From contig OX326957.1 in NCBI GenBank assembly GCA_946800325.1, forward strand, positions 15,684,591 to 15,748,590: DNA of 64,000 nt. The letters run 5' to 3'. Under the pieces are notes generated by a model. That model was not told the DNA's origin, ran no database searches, and saw only the letters and a program-made list of their open reading frames with translations. Source of the DNA: Luzula sylvatica (Eukaryota; Streptophyta; Magnoliopsida; Poales; Juncaceae). Below, piece by piece: positions 1 through 10,534 of the stretch (the stretch's first letter is position 1; the number at the start of each line of letters is the position of its first letter). The position numbers and the translations under genes were made by a program.

Positions 1-278
1 CCAATAAAAGGGCGACCCAAGAGCGATATTGGGGCGGGCATGCTTGTAGGGGCGGGCAGACCCAGGATGTAGGGACGGGCCGACCCAATGAAAGGGCGAC
101 CCAAGACCGATATTGGGGCGATAGAGCGCTGTTGGGGCGGGCTGACCCAAGAATTCGAATTATCAGGGTCGGCCTGACCCTGTTTCAACCGACCCAACTG
201 GGTTATTGGGGCTGGCTGACCCAATAATGAGCTTATTTTAGGGGCGGCCCGACCCTAAAAAGCACATGTGTTGTAGTG
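1..278. mobile_element. CACTA (EnSpm) transposon end, truncated by the window edge
   Basis: The segment ends ATGTGTTGTAGTG, the inverted form of the CACTACAACA terminus of the complete CACTA element at 10830-14414. It carries many direct and inverted copies of GGGGCGGGCNGACCC, the same GC-rich subterminal repeat that fills both ends of the complete element. The other end and the TSD lie outside the window. CACTA transposases are known to bind such subterminal repeats. No transposase coding is visible here. Confidence 0.85.
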
Positions 279-548
279 ATATCTTCTTGACTTTAAATAA
301 ATTTATAAACCATTATGATTGATCACAAAAAATCGAATGAATATGAAAGATTGGAATATGAATCGTTACACATACGACTACATTGTTTTGGCCATACAAT
401 TTTATTATCAAATGTTTATAAATAAATACTTGCAACTCAACCCTTATCTAAATGTTCGTTAATAAATCATTATACTTGCCGTTGAAGTAGTATTCGACTA
501 CACGCCGGTATTTCCCAGAACTCCATGAAGACATCAATACATATGTTA

Positions 549-681
549 CAAAAAAATGAGTAAATGGAGGAGACTCGGTGGTCCTCCATCCATTGATATC
601 AATGTGAATCGAACCCACAATCTCTGACGACATATGAGTTTTCATATCCCACACTCAACCAACTGGGCTAGAGCTCATTGG
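549..681 (-). mobile_element. tRNA-derived SINE with 14-bp target-site duplication
   Basis: Read on the minus strand this has an RNA polymerase III A box (TAGCCCAGTTGG) and a B box (GGTTCGATTCAC), as in tRNA-derived SINEs. It ends in a T/A-rich tail. It is flanked by a perfect 14-bp duplication, CAATACATATGTTA, at 535-548 and 682-695, the hallmark of LINE-assisted retroposition. Related copies lie at 52864-53012 and, more degenerate, near 60177-60300. The tRNA of origin cannot be decided by eye. Confidence 0.9.
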
Positions 682-695
682 CAATACATATGTTA

Positions 696-1876
696 TCATT
701 AATAGGTTCATCCTTGTTGATGAACCAAAATTTTCCAAACCCTTAAGGGATGATCTCAACTCTATATTAACAATATCGATAAAGATATGATCTTTTAAGG
801 CTACCCAACATGTTAATACAACCTTATTTTTTCATTCAAAAATTGTCTAGGTTTAAGTTCAGTGAGCACGTTGCACATAGGGCCGTTTGATTTGCAAGAA
901 GATAATCTTAAAAAGATTGAAGATTCGAATACTCACACGATTCCAAATCAATCTTTGGATAAGCCCAAACGTACTCCTAGGTTGGTGGAACAAAAAACTC
1001 AAAACTCGACGAAACCAAAATTTCTAAACCTCTTTGAAATGGCCAAATAACTCTACCCGTCTGGACGGGCCAAACCTTTCGTTCGGACAGATGGCATAAA
1101 TTATGAATATCATCTCCGGGTGCGTCGGACGGGCCATATCTTGCGTCCATACGCATAGTGCAAAATCAGCCTAGTCCGACGAAATTCCTGCCCAACTTGG
1201 CAAACACGTTTCTGGGACGCTCCTACCTATTTTCGAGGAGCATGTTTTACACGATTTTATGGTTTTGAGGGGTGGGAGGGGGGGTGCCCCTCTCACCCTA
1301 TAAATAACACCCAGCACCCCCTTCATTTCACACATCAATTCATTCTAAATCTATTGAGAGAAAAATCATAGTCACCATTAGTTTGTGAGAGAAGTCCCAT
1401 TATTAGGCTAGTTTCATAGAATGTTCCTGAGTGATTGTGTGACTGTTTTTATCGTTGTTATATCTGTTGTTAGTATTTACTTTTCCGTACTTTACTTTCA
1501 GTATTTACTTTATGCAATTTACTTTACAATATTTATTTTTCTGTACTCCACTTTCATATTTTATTTTCCGCACTTTACTTTCAGTTATTTACCTTATCAC
1601 ATTTTACTATTATTTACTTTCAGTACTTTTGTTAATTATGACAACATATATTTAAAAGCACCAAGACAAAAGTGTTTATGTGGTTTTCATATATTTGAAT
1701 ATTTTAACTTAGTTTAGAAATTTTGCATATAAGCATATTTAATTCTTTCTAGGTCATCTTCGAACAACAAGAACTAATTGAAAAAAAATATTCATCATAG
1801 ATTAAAAAATATCCAGCATTAATTGAAAAAAATATTCATCACTGATCGAAAATATTTAATATTAATGTGAGAAAAC
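696..1876. other. Intergenic; probable LTR remnant with TATA box and dyads
   Basis: There is no convincing gene. Short imperfect dyads such as CCCGTCTGGACGGGC occur at 1056-1160. A C-rich stretch and a TATA box, TATAAATA at 1299-1306, follow. This order (dyad repeats, TATA, pyrimidine-rich leader) matches the LTRs of elements B and G, so a decayed LTR is plausible. A second TATA-like site (CTATAAATAGGG) lies near 2011. The short open frame at 862-1050 resembles nothing I know. Confidence 0.4.
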
Positions 1877-1990
1877 CTATGTTGCACTGATACTTCAAAA
1901 AATCTATTGTACCAACATCGCCGTATCCGAATTGTCTCATAAATCATTTGTTAACATGTGTCGTCGTATTGCCGAATTCATACAACACAA
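1877..1990. mobile_element. hAT-like MITE (GTTGC...CAAC family), degenerate copy
   Basis: A 114-bp insert begins CTATGTTGCACTGATAC and ends with the inverted CAACACAA motif. It is flanked by a perfect 8-bp TSD, GAGAAAAC, at 1869-1876 and 1991-1998. The interior has GCCGTATCC-type words shared with the copies at 26757-26900 and 58590-58968. An 8-bp TSD with short terminal inverted repeats is typical of non-autonomous hAT elements. Confidence 0.8.
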
Positions 1991-2269
1991 GAGAAAACTC
2001 ATCCGTCCGCTATAAATAGGGAGACATCCCCAATCATTTCCTCGTCAATCTCCAATTCATTCTCGAGACAATTTTTTTGGCGAAAAACTCTCTTTTGTTA
2101 TATTATTTTGTAAAGTGAGTATTGTGCGAAATCGAGCGACTTTATCAGAACAACGTAGTTTGTAGTAGGTTAGAAGTTAATTTGTTAGTCGGTTGAAAGA
2201 AATCAGTTAGTTAGTTAATTAACTTATTTTAAATTATCGTATTTATAAAGTTTTGTACTGACTAGATCA

Positions 2270-2664
2270 TGTTCAAATATTAATTTATGTTCTTACACTA
2301 TGAGAAGAAATGGAGAGTCTTCTAGAATATGAAATAGAGAAATGGAGAGAACAAGATATTTCACGAATGGGTGAAATATACATTAGGCAACTTTATAAAG
2401 TCGGTAAAATGGATTACTCTAGATTTCTCTGTATTTTATAAGTCGGTTTCATTTAGCTAGAATATTCTAGTAGTTTGTCAAACCGACTATACATAGTATA
2501 AATAGATGGTGCATGGTTGTATAACACTCATCACAATAGAAAAATAAGAAGTCAAATAAAGAGCAAGTGAGTGTAAAAGAGTTAGTGTATGTGTGTGTAA
2601 TAGCAAGTATTTTGAGTATTAAAAATTAGTATTTGAGTATTATATCGCTGCGCAAATTCCGACA
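2270..2664 (+). repeat. 5' LTR of element A
   Basis: It matches 24644-25525 from GAAATAGAGAAATGG (2331) to its end at CCGACA (2664), once a MITE in the other copy is removed. The start at TGTTCAAAT (2270) is a guess from the TG rule, because the 3' copy lacks this part. A TATA-like TAGTATAAATAG lies near 2495. Confidence 0.6.
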
Positions 2665-2666
2665 AG

Positions 2667-2678
2667 TGGTATCAGAGC
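2667..2678 (+). promoter_or_regulatory. Primer-binding site of element A
   Basis: TGGTATCAGAGC, two bases after the LTR end, is the usual plant copia primer-binding site, complementary to the 3' end of initiator methionine tRNA. Confidence 0.85.
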
Positions 2679-2716
2679 GACCGAGGTTCGATTACGGACG
2701 TTTTTCGAAATAGTCG

Positions 2717-3203
2717 ATGACTTCAAGTGTTGGAGCGAGTATGACGCAATCGATGGTACCCGTATTTACGGGGGAGCATTATGATGTCTGGAGGATAAAG
2801 ATGCGGACGCTGTTATTGTCACAAGATCTGTGGGTGATTGTCGAAACAGGCTATGTTGAACCGTTGCCTGGACAAACTCAGTCCGACGAAGAAAACACGG
2901 CGTTGTCGGAAAATCGAGTGAAGAACGCTAGAGCCTTGTTCTTGATACAACAAGGAGTTGCAGAAAGTTTGTTTTCATGAATAATGGGCACGACCATGGC
3001 AACAGAAGCATGGAGTGTACTATAAGAAGAGTTTCAGGGGTCCGCGAAGGTGATCGCGGTTAAATTGCAGACGCTACGGAGGCAGCTTCATAATCTAAAT
3101 ATGAAAGAGACGGAAACGATAAATGAGTATTTTTCTAGAGTTATCGAGATTGTGAACCAGATGCGAACATACGGAGAAAATGAAAGAAATACAGTTTCGG
3201 ATC
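2717..3203 (+). pseudogene. gag fragment of element A
   Basis: A retrotransposon gag start of 87 codons has the typical beginning (FTGEHYDVWRIKMRTLL), then meets TGA at 2978. Recognisable gag continues in the same region (LQTLRRQLHNLNMKE, then EYFSRVIEIVNQMR) to about 3200, where element B interrupts it. The zinc knuckle and protease are absent from A. Confidence 0.75.
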
Positions 3204-3696
3204 AACCGTAAAAGTGTACATATAAGGATATATGAACATTAATGTTCATGAATGTTCATAATCTAAACATGAATGTTCATGGGTTGATTAAATGCATAAT
3301 ATGATTGTGCAAAGTTAGGTTCCAGAGAGTGGTTCGTTCGAACTAACCGTCGGGTCCGTTCGAACGGACCGCTACGAGTGTAAAATGGTTTTACACATAT
3401 TCATTCTAGGGAGTGGTTCGTTCGAACCAACATTGGTGTACGTTCGAACGGACTACTACGAATGATGTTTGGAATTAACACTGAAGTGGGACAGGAGATG
3501 GTTCGTTCGAACGAACCGTAAGTGTGCGTTCGAACGGACCTCTTCGAGTATAAAATGGTTTTATACATTCTCATGACAGGAAGCAGTCCGTTCGAACGAA
3601 CTGTATGTTGCGTTCGAACGAACATGCTGCTGGAAGTGTATATTGGATATACGCAACCTTTCACCCAATCCTTATCCTATTTTAGTATAAATAGGA

Positions 3697-3772
<76 letters not shown>

Positions 3773-4369
3773 ACAATTGAGATAATTCAGAATTCAGAAT
3801 TCTGGCTAATTGATAGTTCATTCAGTCTAATCTAGACAAGACAAGTTCTGTCCAGAAATTAGAGAGACTCTTATCAAGTTGTTGAAAGAGTGCGAAGAGA
3901 AAGAGAGAAAGAGAAAAGAGGAGAAAAGAGTTTTCTCCGTCTAGAGAATCGAAAGCAATCATGCAAGTTCGCCGGTGCATTGTCTAGGCAGGTGCATCCG
4001 TGACCGAAGTGCTACGACTCACGGTGGATACGGGTTGAGGAGGGACACTTGTGGCTCTCCGTTGTGATCAAACCGAAGGAGTGAAAGGCTGTGGAAGCGT
4101 GTGGGCAAGGGACGCACGAAGACAACCGGAGGCGTGTTAAGACGGTGGGAGACGTGTGGTATGGAATGCACGGGCTAGTCACCAATGTGACACCGAAGAA
4201 GAGAAGGATGTGAGCGATCAACCCGTCGTGCGTGATCAATTTCACGCTGGTAATCGTCTATCCTACTTTGCATCGTACCCTCGAAGTCGAGGCGTGATCT
4301 CGGGTTATGGAAACCGGACCGGGACTACATATTCGCTGCGCGGGCCCGGGGTCGGGATAATTCCCTTCA
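3204..4369 (+). repeat. LTR of element B with dyad array and CT tract
   Basis: It ends CCCTTCA directly before the PBS. Upstream of the TATA box (TAGTATAAATAG, about 3683-3694) are eight GTTCGAAC-centred dyads in four pairs spaced about 80 bp apart (3339-3625). Then follow a (CT)n tract at 3700-3770 and a G/A-rich R/U5-like region. The last 480 bp match 63329-63838 at the end of the window. The left end is inferred. Confidence 0.65.
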
Positions 4370-4370
4370 G

Positions 4371-4382
4371 TGGTATCAGAGC
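4371..4382 (+). promoter_or_regulatory. Primer-binding site of element B
   Basis: TGGTATCAGAGC occurs one base after the LTR end (CA at 4368-4369), matching the initiator methionine tRNA 3' end. Confidence 0.85.
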
Positions 4383-6384
4383 AAGCGCTGAGATTCGAGG
4401 GTCGAATCATAGTCGTCTATTCGATATACGCACGGGTTATCAAAGTTTGTACCGGTTTGCATGATGTTGGATATTTAGAAGTTTAATTTTTCGTTAAAAT
4501 CACAAGTGGAATTCACTAGAGATCAATATTGAGATGACTGAGAGTATCTAGGAATGATCGTTAAAAGATTTCATGATTTATCGTTTCGAAAACAAGCGAA
4601 AATGGAAAAACGGCGAAAAAACTGCACGAAAACAGGGTTTTCAGGGTCCCCAGGGGCCAGTTCGTTCGAAACTGACTGGCCAGTTCGTCCCGGACGAACC
4701 GGGGGTGCGGGGATGAGACCAGGGGTCTTGAAAGACAGGGATAGGTGCGTTCGAACGAACCTTAGTTCGTTGGAACGAACTGTCCCTGTTTGGCAGAATT
4801 CTGTTTTTTGTTTTTGCGATAACTTTGGCTACGAAACTCGAAAATTTAAGTTCTTTATATCGATAGAATCGGCATCTGCACTCACACTAGCATATAAAAT
4901 GATGATTAAAGGTTAATGATCAATCAAATCTTGTGATAGTGATATAATACGATTATGTCACGTATACAAACATGTATATCATGATCCCTCATAATATTTA
5001 AGTCATGGAAATTGAAAGAAAATATGGCTTAAGAATTAACTTGGAAGAATTTATATAAATAGGAAAATCTGCAGTCAGAATTGGGTTCGTTCGAACGAAC
5101 TATTTAAGTGCGTTCGAACTTATTTCCTATATATATAGAATTCTGATTTCGTTTTAACCTAAGCCTCTTTTCAGAAATTAGGATTTTGAGCCGCCGCTTT
5201 TTCTCTCTTCGTCCACAGAATTTTAGATTAGATCTAGAGAGATTGAGAGGGAGATTTGAGCAAAGAACTTGAGAGAATTAATCGTGACGTCGACTAGAAC
5301 GACGTTGACGGTTTCCGATCGGTCAAAATCAAGGTGGACACGACTAGAGGGATTGCACAAGCACTTCTTGGAGAAGGTTCACGGATTTGGAGAAGAAGTC
5401 GACATGTACTAACTTGTACGAGGTAATTTTCTCCAACTCTTCCTTTTGGATGGTTTTTCGAGCGTGATCCTGGTAGAATTAGGTTATGCATGCGAAACTA
5501 ATTCCGCTGCACACTTTGATAAACGTGTGTGTAACCCTACAGAAATGCCTTCCATATTCACAACCACTATGTTCGGTACTACGTCTCACATGGGTTAAGG
5601 CCAAAGCCGACATGGGTTATTGTAGCTATCGACGGGGTGGCTAGCGTTAAATAAAGACTGATAAGGGTTAAGACCAAAGCCGACTTATTAGTAGTTTATT
5701 TGAACGATACGTTCAGTATGGTTGTGACTTAACCGTCCAAGCCAATAAGGGTTAAGGCCAAAGCCGACTTGATTGGAGTTCGGGGCATAGATAGGATGCA
5801 CACACGGAACTGGGATTGTATATGATACGATACATCACCGAAATCCTATAAAGGTTCAAGATTCGCATTGGATGCGATTGGATATAATCCTACCTAAATA
5901 GCGAGATCCCACCCGTCTGCCAAAGCAACTTGTGGGAGGATCGTGATATATGGGTCTTGGGTGTTATGGATTTGGAGTCCCGTATCGGTATGAGGGTTAC
6001 CGATTCGATAAAATGACACTTTCATATAATCATCATATAAGCATATAGATTAAGTACGCACGGTTAGGAGCTTAATCTTCATCATCCGTTTAGAATTATA
6101 TTTTCTAGCAACACCAAATATATCGATGGGATCGATATGATAGATGGCTTTTGGGCCGGAATTACCGTAATTAACCTTGATAGTCAAAGAATAGTTCTTA
6201 GACTTAAAGGAACGTGTTGGACACAAATATGGCAGATTCAGGGCTCGAGGCTTTGGCTTTAGAGAAAGCCGGGTTCGATAAATTTTAAGATGGAATCGAA
6301 CGATATTACGTGCCTTGTGGTGGCATGTATAGACGCATATTCTCAAAATTGTTTTGAGAATTCAGGTGTATATGAAAGTAAAAC
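4383..6384 (+). other. Non-coding leader of element B
   Basis: There is no gene. Further GTTCGAAC dyads occur at about 4668-4785 and 5083-5120. The segment 5560-5990 holds the repeated GGTTAAGGCCAAAGCCGAC word shared with the D leader in inverse orientation. Open frames here show no protein family features. Confidence 0.6.
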
Positions 6385-6690
6385 ACAACGCTCATGAAAT
6401 AGTTTCAAGAGCTAGAGCGCGTTGAATGGTTCAATGCGGCTCAAAGAGTAGGTTAATTTTGAGACGCCTTACGGGTCTTTGATTAACACTCACGTGTTGA
6501 TGGTACGAGACTTGATCTTCGTGACCGAATATCATATGCATTCAATAGATAAGTCGATCCCGGAATTGCATGAGATGCGATGTAAATTTGAATAGGATAT
6601 GCTTGTAGCATCCGGGGAATCCAGAGCATTGAGATGCGTGGACGTCCTTGTAATTCAAAGGCGGGATCGAAAGAAATAAATGTCTAAGGG
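6385..6690 (+). pseudogene. gag remnant of element B
   Basis: Translating across stops gives pieces that match the gag of element D, such as YHMHSIDKSIPELHEM against YHMHSMNKTIPELHGM, and EMFQELERVEWFN against EMFQEQERIERFN. Several stops and frame breaks make it non-functional. The best open frames in this segment are short. Confidence 0.7.
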
Positions 6691-6718
6691 TATTTTTGAA
6701 CATAACTACTGCAAGATC

Positions 6719-8490
6719 TGTTAGGAATTCGGGCATGCATATTGCACAGCGGAACTTACCCGAACCCCTTAAGCCATGGATCTGTGTATCGCTAATTAGA
6801 TACGAAGGAAGAGTTTCAAAAATTTCACCTCATATTTAGTTCAAATCTGGTTGAAGGAAGCTTGCAGAGATCACGTTGGTGTGCTCGAACCGGCACCACC
6901 CTCTATCGGTATCCACACGCGACTCGTCTAGACTGGATGTGAAGACCTCCGATGCTAGTCGGATCCTTCCTCCCTTCAGAAAATCTGCTTGCTTCTCTTT
7001 TCTTTCACAAAGAAATTCAGCCAAGCTTCACTCCTTTCTTTTTCTCTAAGAAAACTATTTTCTCTTTGTTTTTACTCTCCAAATTCGAAATTCTTTGAGT
7101 CAAAATTCTGCACTAGAGATTGAGTGAATCTATTATTATTTATGAAGAGGTTTGGTGTGTATTAATTCAAGTGGAAAACTCTTAGACTTCCAACCACTTT
7201 TGTGGCATCCAATGCTCACAAAGTAAATTCATCAAATGAATAATATCCTGAATTTAATACCATGCTTCCATACATGCATGTAGCATTCAATTAATGCTTT
7301 ACACCTTTCTGTTCGAACAGAATAATATCCTCGTTCGAACAGAATAATATCCTCGTTTGAACAGAATAATATCCTCGTTCAAACAGAATAATATCCTCGT
7401 TTGATTTTCTGTGTCCAGTCCAAACTTGTCTTTGTGTGTGACCCTATAGGTTTATTTAATGTTGGCAGCATATTAAATCTCTATTTAAATATGCAAATCA
7501 TAATTGGCCTCTAGCAAGGCATTATGACTACCCAAATTAAATAAATGATTTGTGATCATAACCTATTTATCAAATAGACAAATTACTAGCTCTCTTGTTC
7601 ATACGATATCTGTTGATCAAAGACATGGTCAAATGTCATCCTTTCTAAATCAACTTAACTCTTTCCCGATATAGAATTAGATTGAATGTTCAATTAGTAT
7701 TAACAACACATGTTAATCTTATTGAGCGTGGCCACGCATTTCCTTCAATCCTAATTCATAAGGGGGCCCTGAGAGATATCTCTTTCAATCATGAAAGGAA
7801 CAACTTCCATCTTGGTTATTCACATCCTCCAACATGCTTCATGTAATACCCAATGATGATCTTGATTACCCGGTTAAAGATAACAAAGAAACATATCTAA
7901 GTATCACAATTCACAGGTGAGAAATCTAATGATAACCTCAGGTCAAAGAACTAAAATTCTATTTGTTTATGAGAATATATATAATGACAATAACCATGTA
8001 TATTCTCATAAGTTGGTCAGTCCAATATGTAGTCTCTAATACATATCTATATTCCATATTTGACATCACTACATCTCTATGTATTCCATGTCCATGATCA
8101 GTAAAACATAATCATCTCATATGCGAATATACTGGTGTACATATATATTCTATTTCCTTAGACATGTATATCTCTATATACATCATATATATGACCAGGG
8201 ACATTTAGAATCGTATTACGTTCATTGATACAGTTTTACTATCATAATCACATATTATGATGATGTATAAACTAGTGATACAATTCAAGGCTTATTCACA
8301 TATTCCTAAATATGTTAAATAACCAGTACACGTATTAAATGAAACTTTAATTCAATATTAAAATATTAGATTAACAAACATAAATAATAATGATCATTCG
8401 TTTACATACAAACTGAACAGTTCAGCCTAGGATATTATTTAGTTCAGCCCAGGGCATTATTTCATTCAGCCTAGGGCATTATTTCCTTCA
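6719..8490 (-). mobile_element. LTR-like insertion C with TSD AGATC
   Basis: A 1772-bp insert runs from TGTTAGGAATTC to ATTTCCTTCA. It is flanked by AGATC at 6714-6718 and 8491-8495. Its ends resemble those of the D LTR (TGTTGGGTAT and ATTTCCTTCA), so it reads TGAAGG...CTAACA on the minus strand. It has four 22-bp tandem units with core GTTCGAACAGAATAATATCC (7311-7399) and three ~20-bp units (TTCAGCCTAGGGCATTATTT) near 8420-8490. The middle (7560-7960) matches the non-coding 3' part of D (about 14700-15060). It may therefore be a solo LTR or an element reduced by deletion. Confidence 0.7.
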
Positions 8491-8495
8491 AGATC

Positions 8496-10534
8496 TATAA
8501 TCGGCACAATAAGAATCAGGTGTTGGCGAAAGTCGATATGGAGCGATCGAGAAATTTTTCCCTAGAGATTAGTTATGCTCCACAACTAGCATGGCGAAGT
8601 GAGGTGACAAGTGATTCCGGTTTGTGGCACAAGAGATTTGGGCGTCTAAACTATATGGCGTTAAAGTTGTTGAGAGCAAAGAGAATGGTGCGAGAACTGC
8701 CGTATATCGAGATAAAGAAGGATACATGTGAAGGATATATTCTCAGAAAGCAACACCGAGCATCATTTCCAACTGGCACTTGGAGAGCTAAGGCACCATT
8801 GGAGTTAGTGCACACTGACATATGCGGAAAGATGCAAACACCATCGCAAGGGCAGAATTGGTATTTTGTTCTCTTTGTTAATGATTATGCGAGGATGATG
8901 TGGGTTTATTTCTTGAAAGAAAAGTCAGAGGCATTCGAGACTTTCAAGAAATTTAAAGCTCTTGTTGAAAATGAGAGTAGCCGAAAAATAAAGACGCTTA
9001 GGAGTGATCGAGGTGATGAGTTTACCTCGAAAGAATTTGACCGATATTGCGAATATAACGGTATTCATACACAATTGACGACGGCATATACTCCACAACA
9101 AAATGGCGTTGCCGGGAGGAAGAATAGAACGATAGTCGAGATGGCACGTGCGATGTTGAAGGAGAAAGGTATGCCAAATTCATTTTGGGCGGAAGCAGTT
9201 GCTATGGCAGTTTATATTCTAAACCGAAGTCCAACAAGATCAGTTATGAATCGAACCCCTATCGAAGCATGGCGTGGCGTGAAACCATCGGTTCGACACA
9301 TGAAGGTATTCGGTCGTATATGTTACACGCATGTACCATTCGAGACAAGGAGAAAACTTGATGATAAGAGCGAGAAGTGTATATTCATTGGATATAGTGA
9401 TACGACAAAAGGATATCGGCTCTATAATTTGGAGAAGAAAACGTTGATAATCAGTCAAGACGTCATCTTCGACGAGAACTCTTCCTGGAATTGGGAAGAA
9501 AATAAGGTGCAAAAAGTTAGAGGAGCACCAACTATTATCTCGTTTGGTGAGCCGAGAATGCCGATTATTGAGCCACATGGAGAAGGAAGTTCTTCTGGAC
9601 GAAATGGATCAAGCTCGAGTTCAACTCCGGATTCGAGTCCAAGTCCGAACAGAGAAAGGAGAGAAGAAGAGACGACACCAGAAACAACACCAAGACGTGT
9701 GAGGAGTTTGCGAGATATTTATGAATCTTGCAATTTCTCGGTTGTAGAGCCGCAAAGTTTCGGGGAATCGGAGAAACACGAAAATTGGATCAAGGCGATG
9801 GAGGATGAAATCCAGATGATTGAGAAGAATAACACATGGGAGTTGGAAGAACGGCCAAAAGATAGAGACGTAATCGGAGTCAAGTGGGTCTATAAGACCA
9901 AGTTAAATCCAGACGGATCAGTGCAAAAATACAAAACACGACTAGTTGCCAAGGGGTATAAACAAAAGCATGAAATCAATTATTACGAGACATTTGCTCC
10001 AGTCGCGAGGCTAGAGACGATCAGAACGTTGATCGATTTAGCGGCCCAGAAGAAATGGAGGTTATATCAGCTAGATGAGAAATCGGCATTTCTGAACGGC
10101 TATCTCGAGGAGGACATTTATGTCGAGCAACCTGAAGGATTCATAGTTGAAGGGGGAGAAAACAAATTGTACAAGCTGAAGAAGGCGTTATACGGGTTGA
10201 AACAAGCACCGAGAGCGTGGTACAGTCAAAACGACAAGTACTTCATCGAAAAAGGGTTCGAGAAGAGCAAAAGCGAGCCTTCTTTGTACGTCAAGAAGAA
10301 AGGTATCGATATTTTGATAGTATCGTTATATGTGGATGATCTCATATATATATGGGAAGTGACGAGAAAATGGAAGAAGAGTTCAAGAAGGATATGATGA
10401 AGTGAGATGAGTGATTTGGGTTCGCTACATTATTTTCTCGGTATCGAGATATGTCAAGGTGATGACGGCATCTTCATTTCTCAAGAGAAGTATGCGAAGA
10501 ATATTTTGAAGAAATACAAGATGAGTGACTGTAA
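8496..10534 (+). pseudogene. pol of element A: integrase and reverse transcriptase, defective
   Basis: An open frame of 625 codons (8520-10397) contains a GAG-pre-integrase segment (LWHKRFGRLN), the integrase core (HTDICG, then FVNDYAR) and a copia reverse transcriptase with YVDD at about 10329-10340. Residues expected for function are lost: the integrase catalytic Glu in NGVAxRKNRT is Gly, one zinc-binding His is Arg (FGRLN) and one Cys is Tyr (CEGY). After YVDD an extra AT in an (AT)n run shifts frame, and a second break follows near 10396. Pol resumes at 24047 after insertion D. Confidence 0.9.

Larger units (their letters stand above)
3204..6685 (+). mobile_element. Partial LTR retrotransposon B (LTR, leader, gag remnant)
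   Basis: This consists of an LTR, a PBS at 4371-4382, a 2-kb leader and a degraded gag at about 6385-6690. Pol and the second LTR are missing. After about 6685 the sequence returns to element A pol, so a deletion removed the rest of B with part of A. The leader block at 5560-5990 is an inverted match to the leader of element D (about 20400-20760), including three copies of a GGGTTAAGGCCAAAGCCGAC-like word, so B and D are related families. The left border is uncertain by about 10 bp. Confidence 0.7.

Noticed and set aside
862..1050. A 62-codon frame
   Set aside because: No family features, and it lies in front of a probable LTR remnant.
1300..2100. A complete LTR pair formed by the TATA regions at 1299 and 2011
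   Set aside because: Both have TATA and a CAATTCATTCT-like leader, but I could not extend the match enough to call two LTRs of one element.
3522..3785. Open frame of 87 codons across dyads and a (CT)n tract
   Set aside because: It is made only of repeat sequence, with a Leu-Ser run from the CT tract. No protein family.
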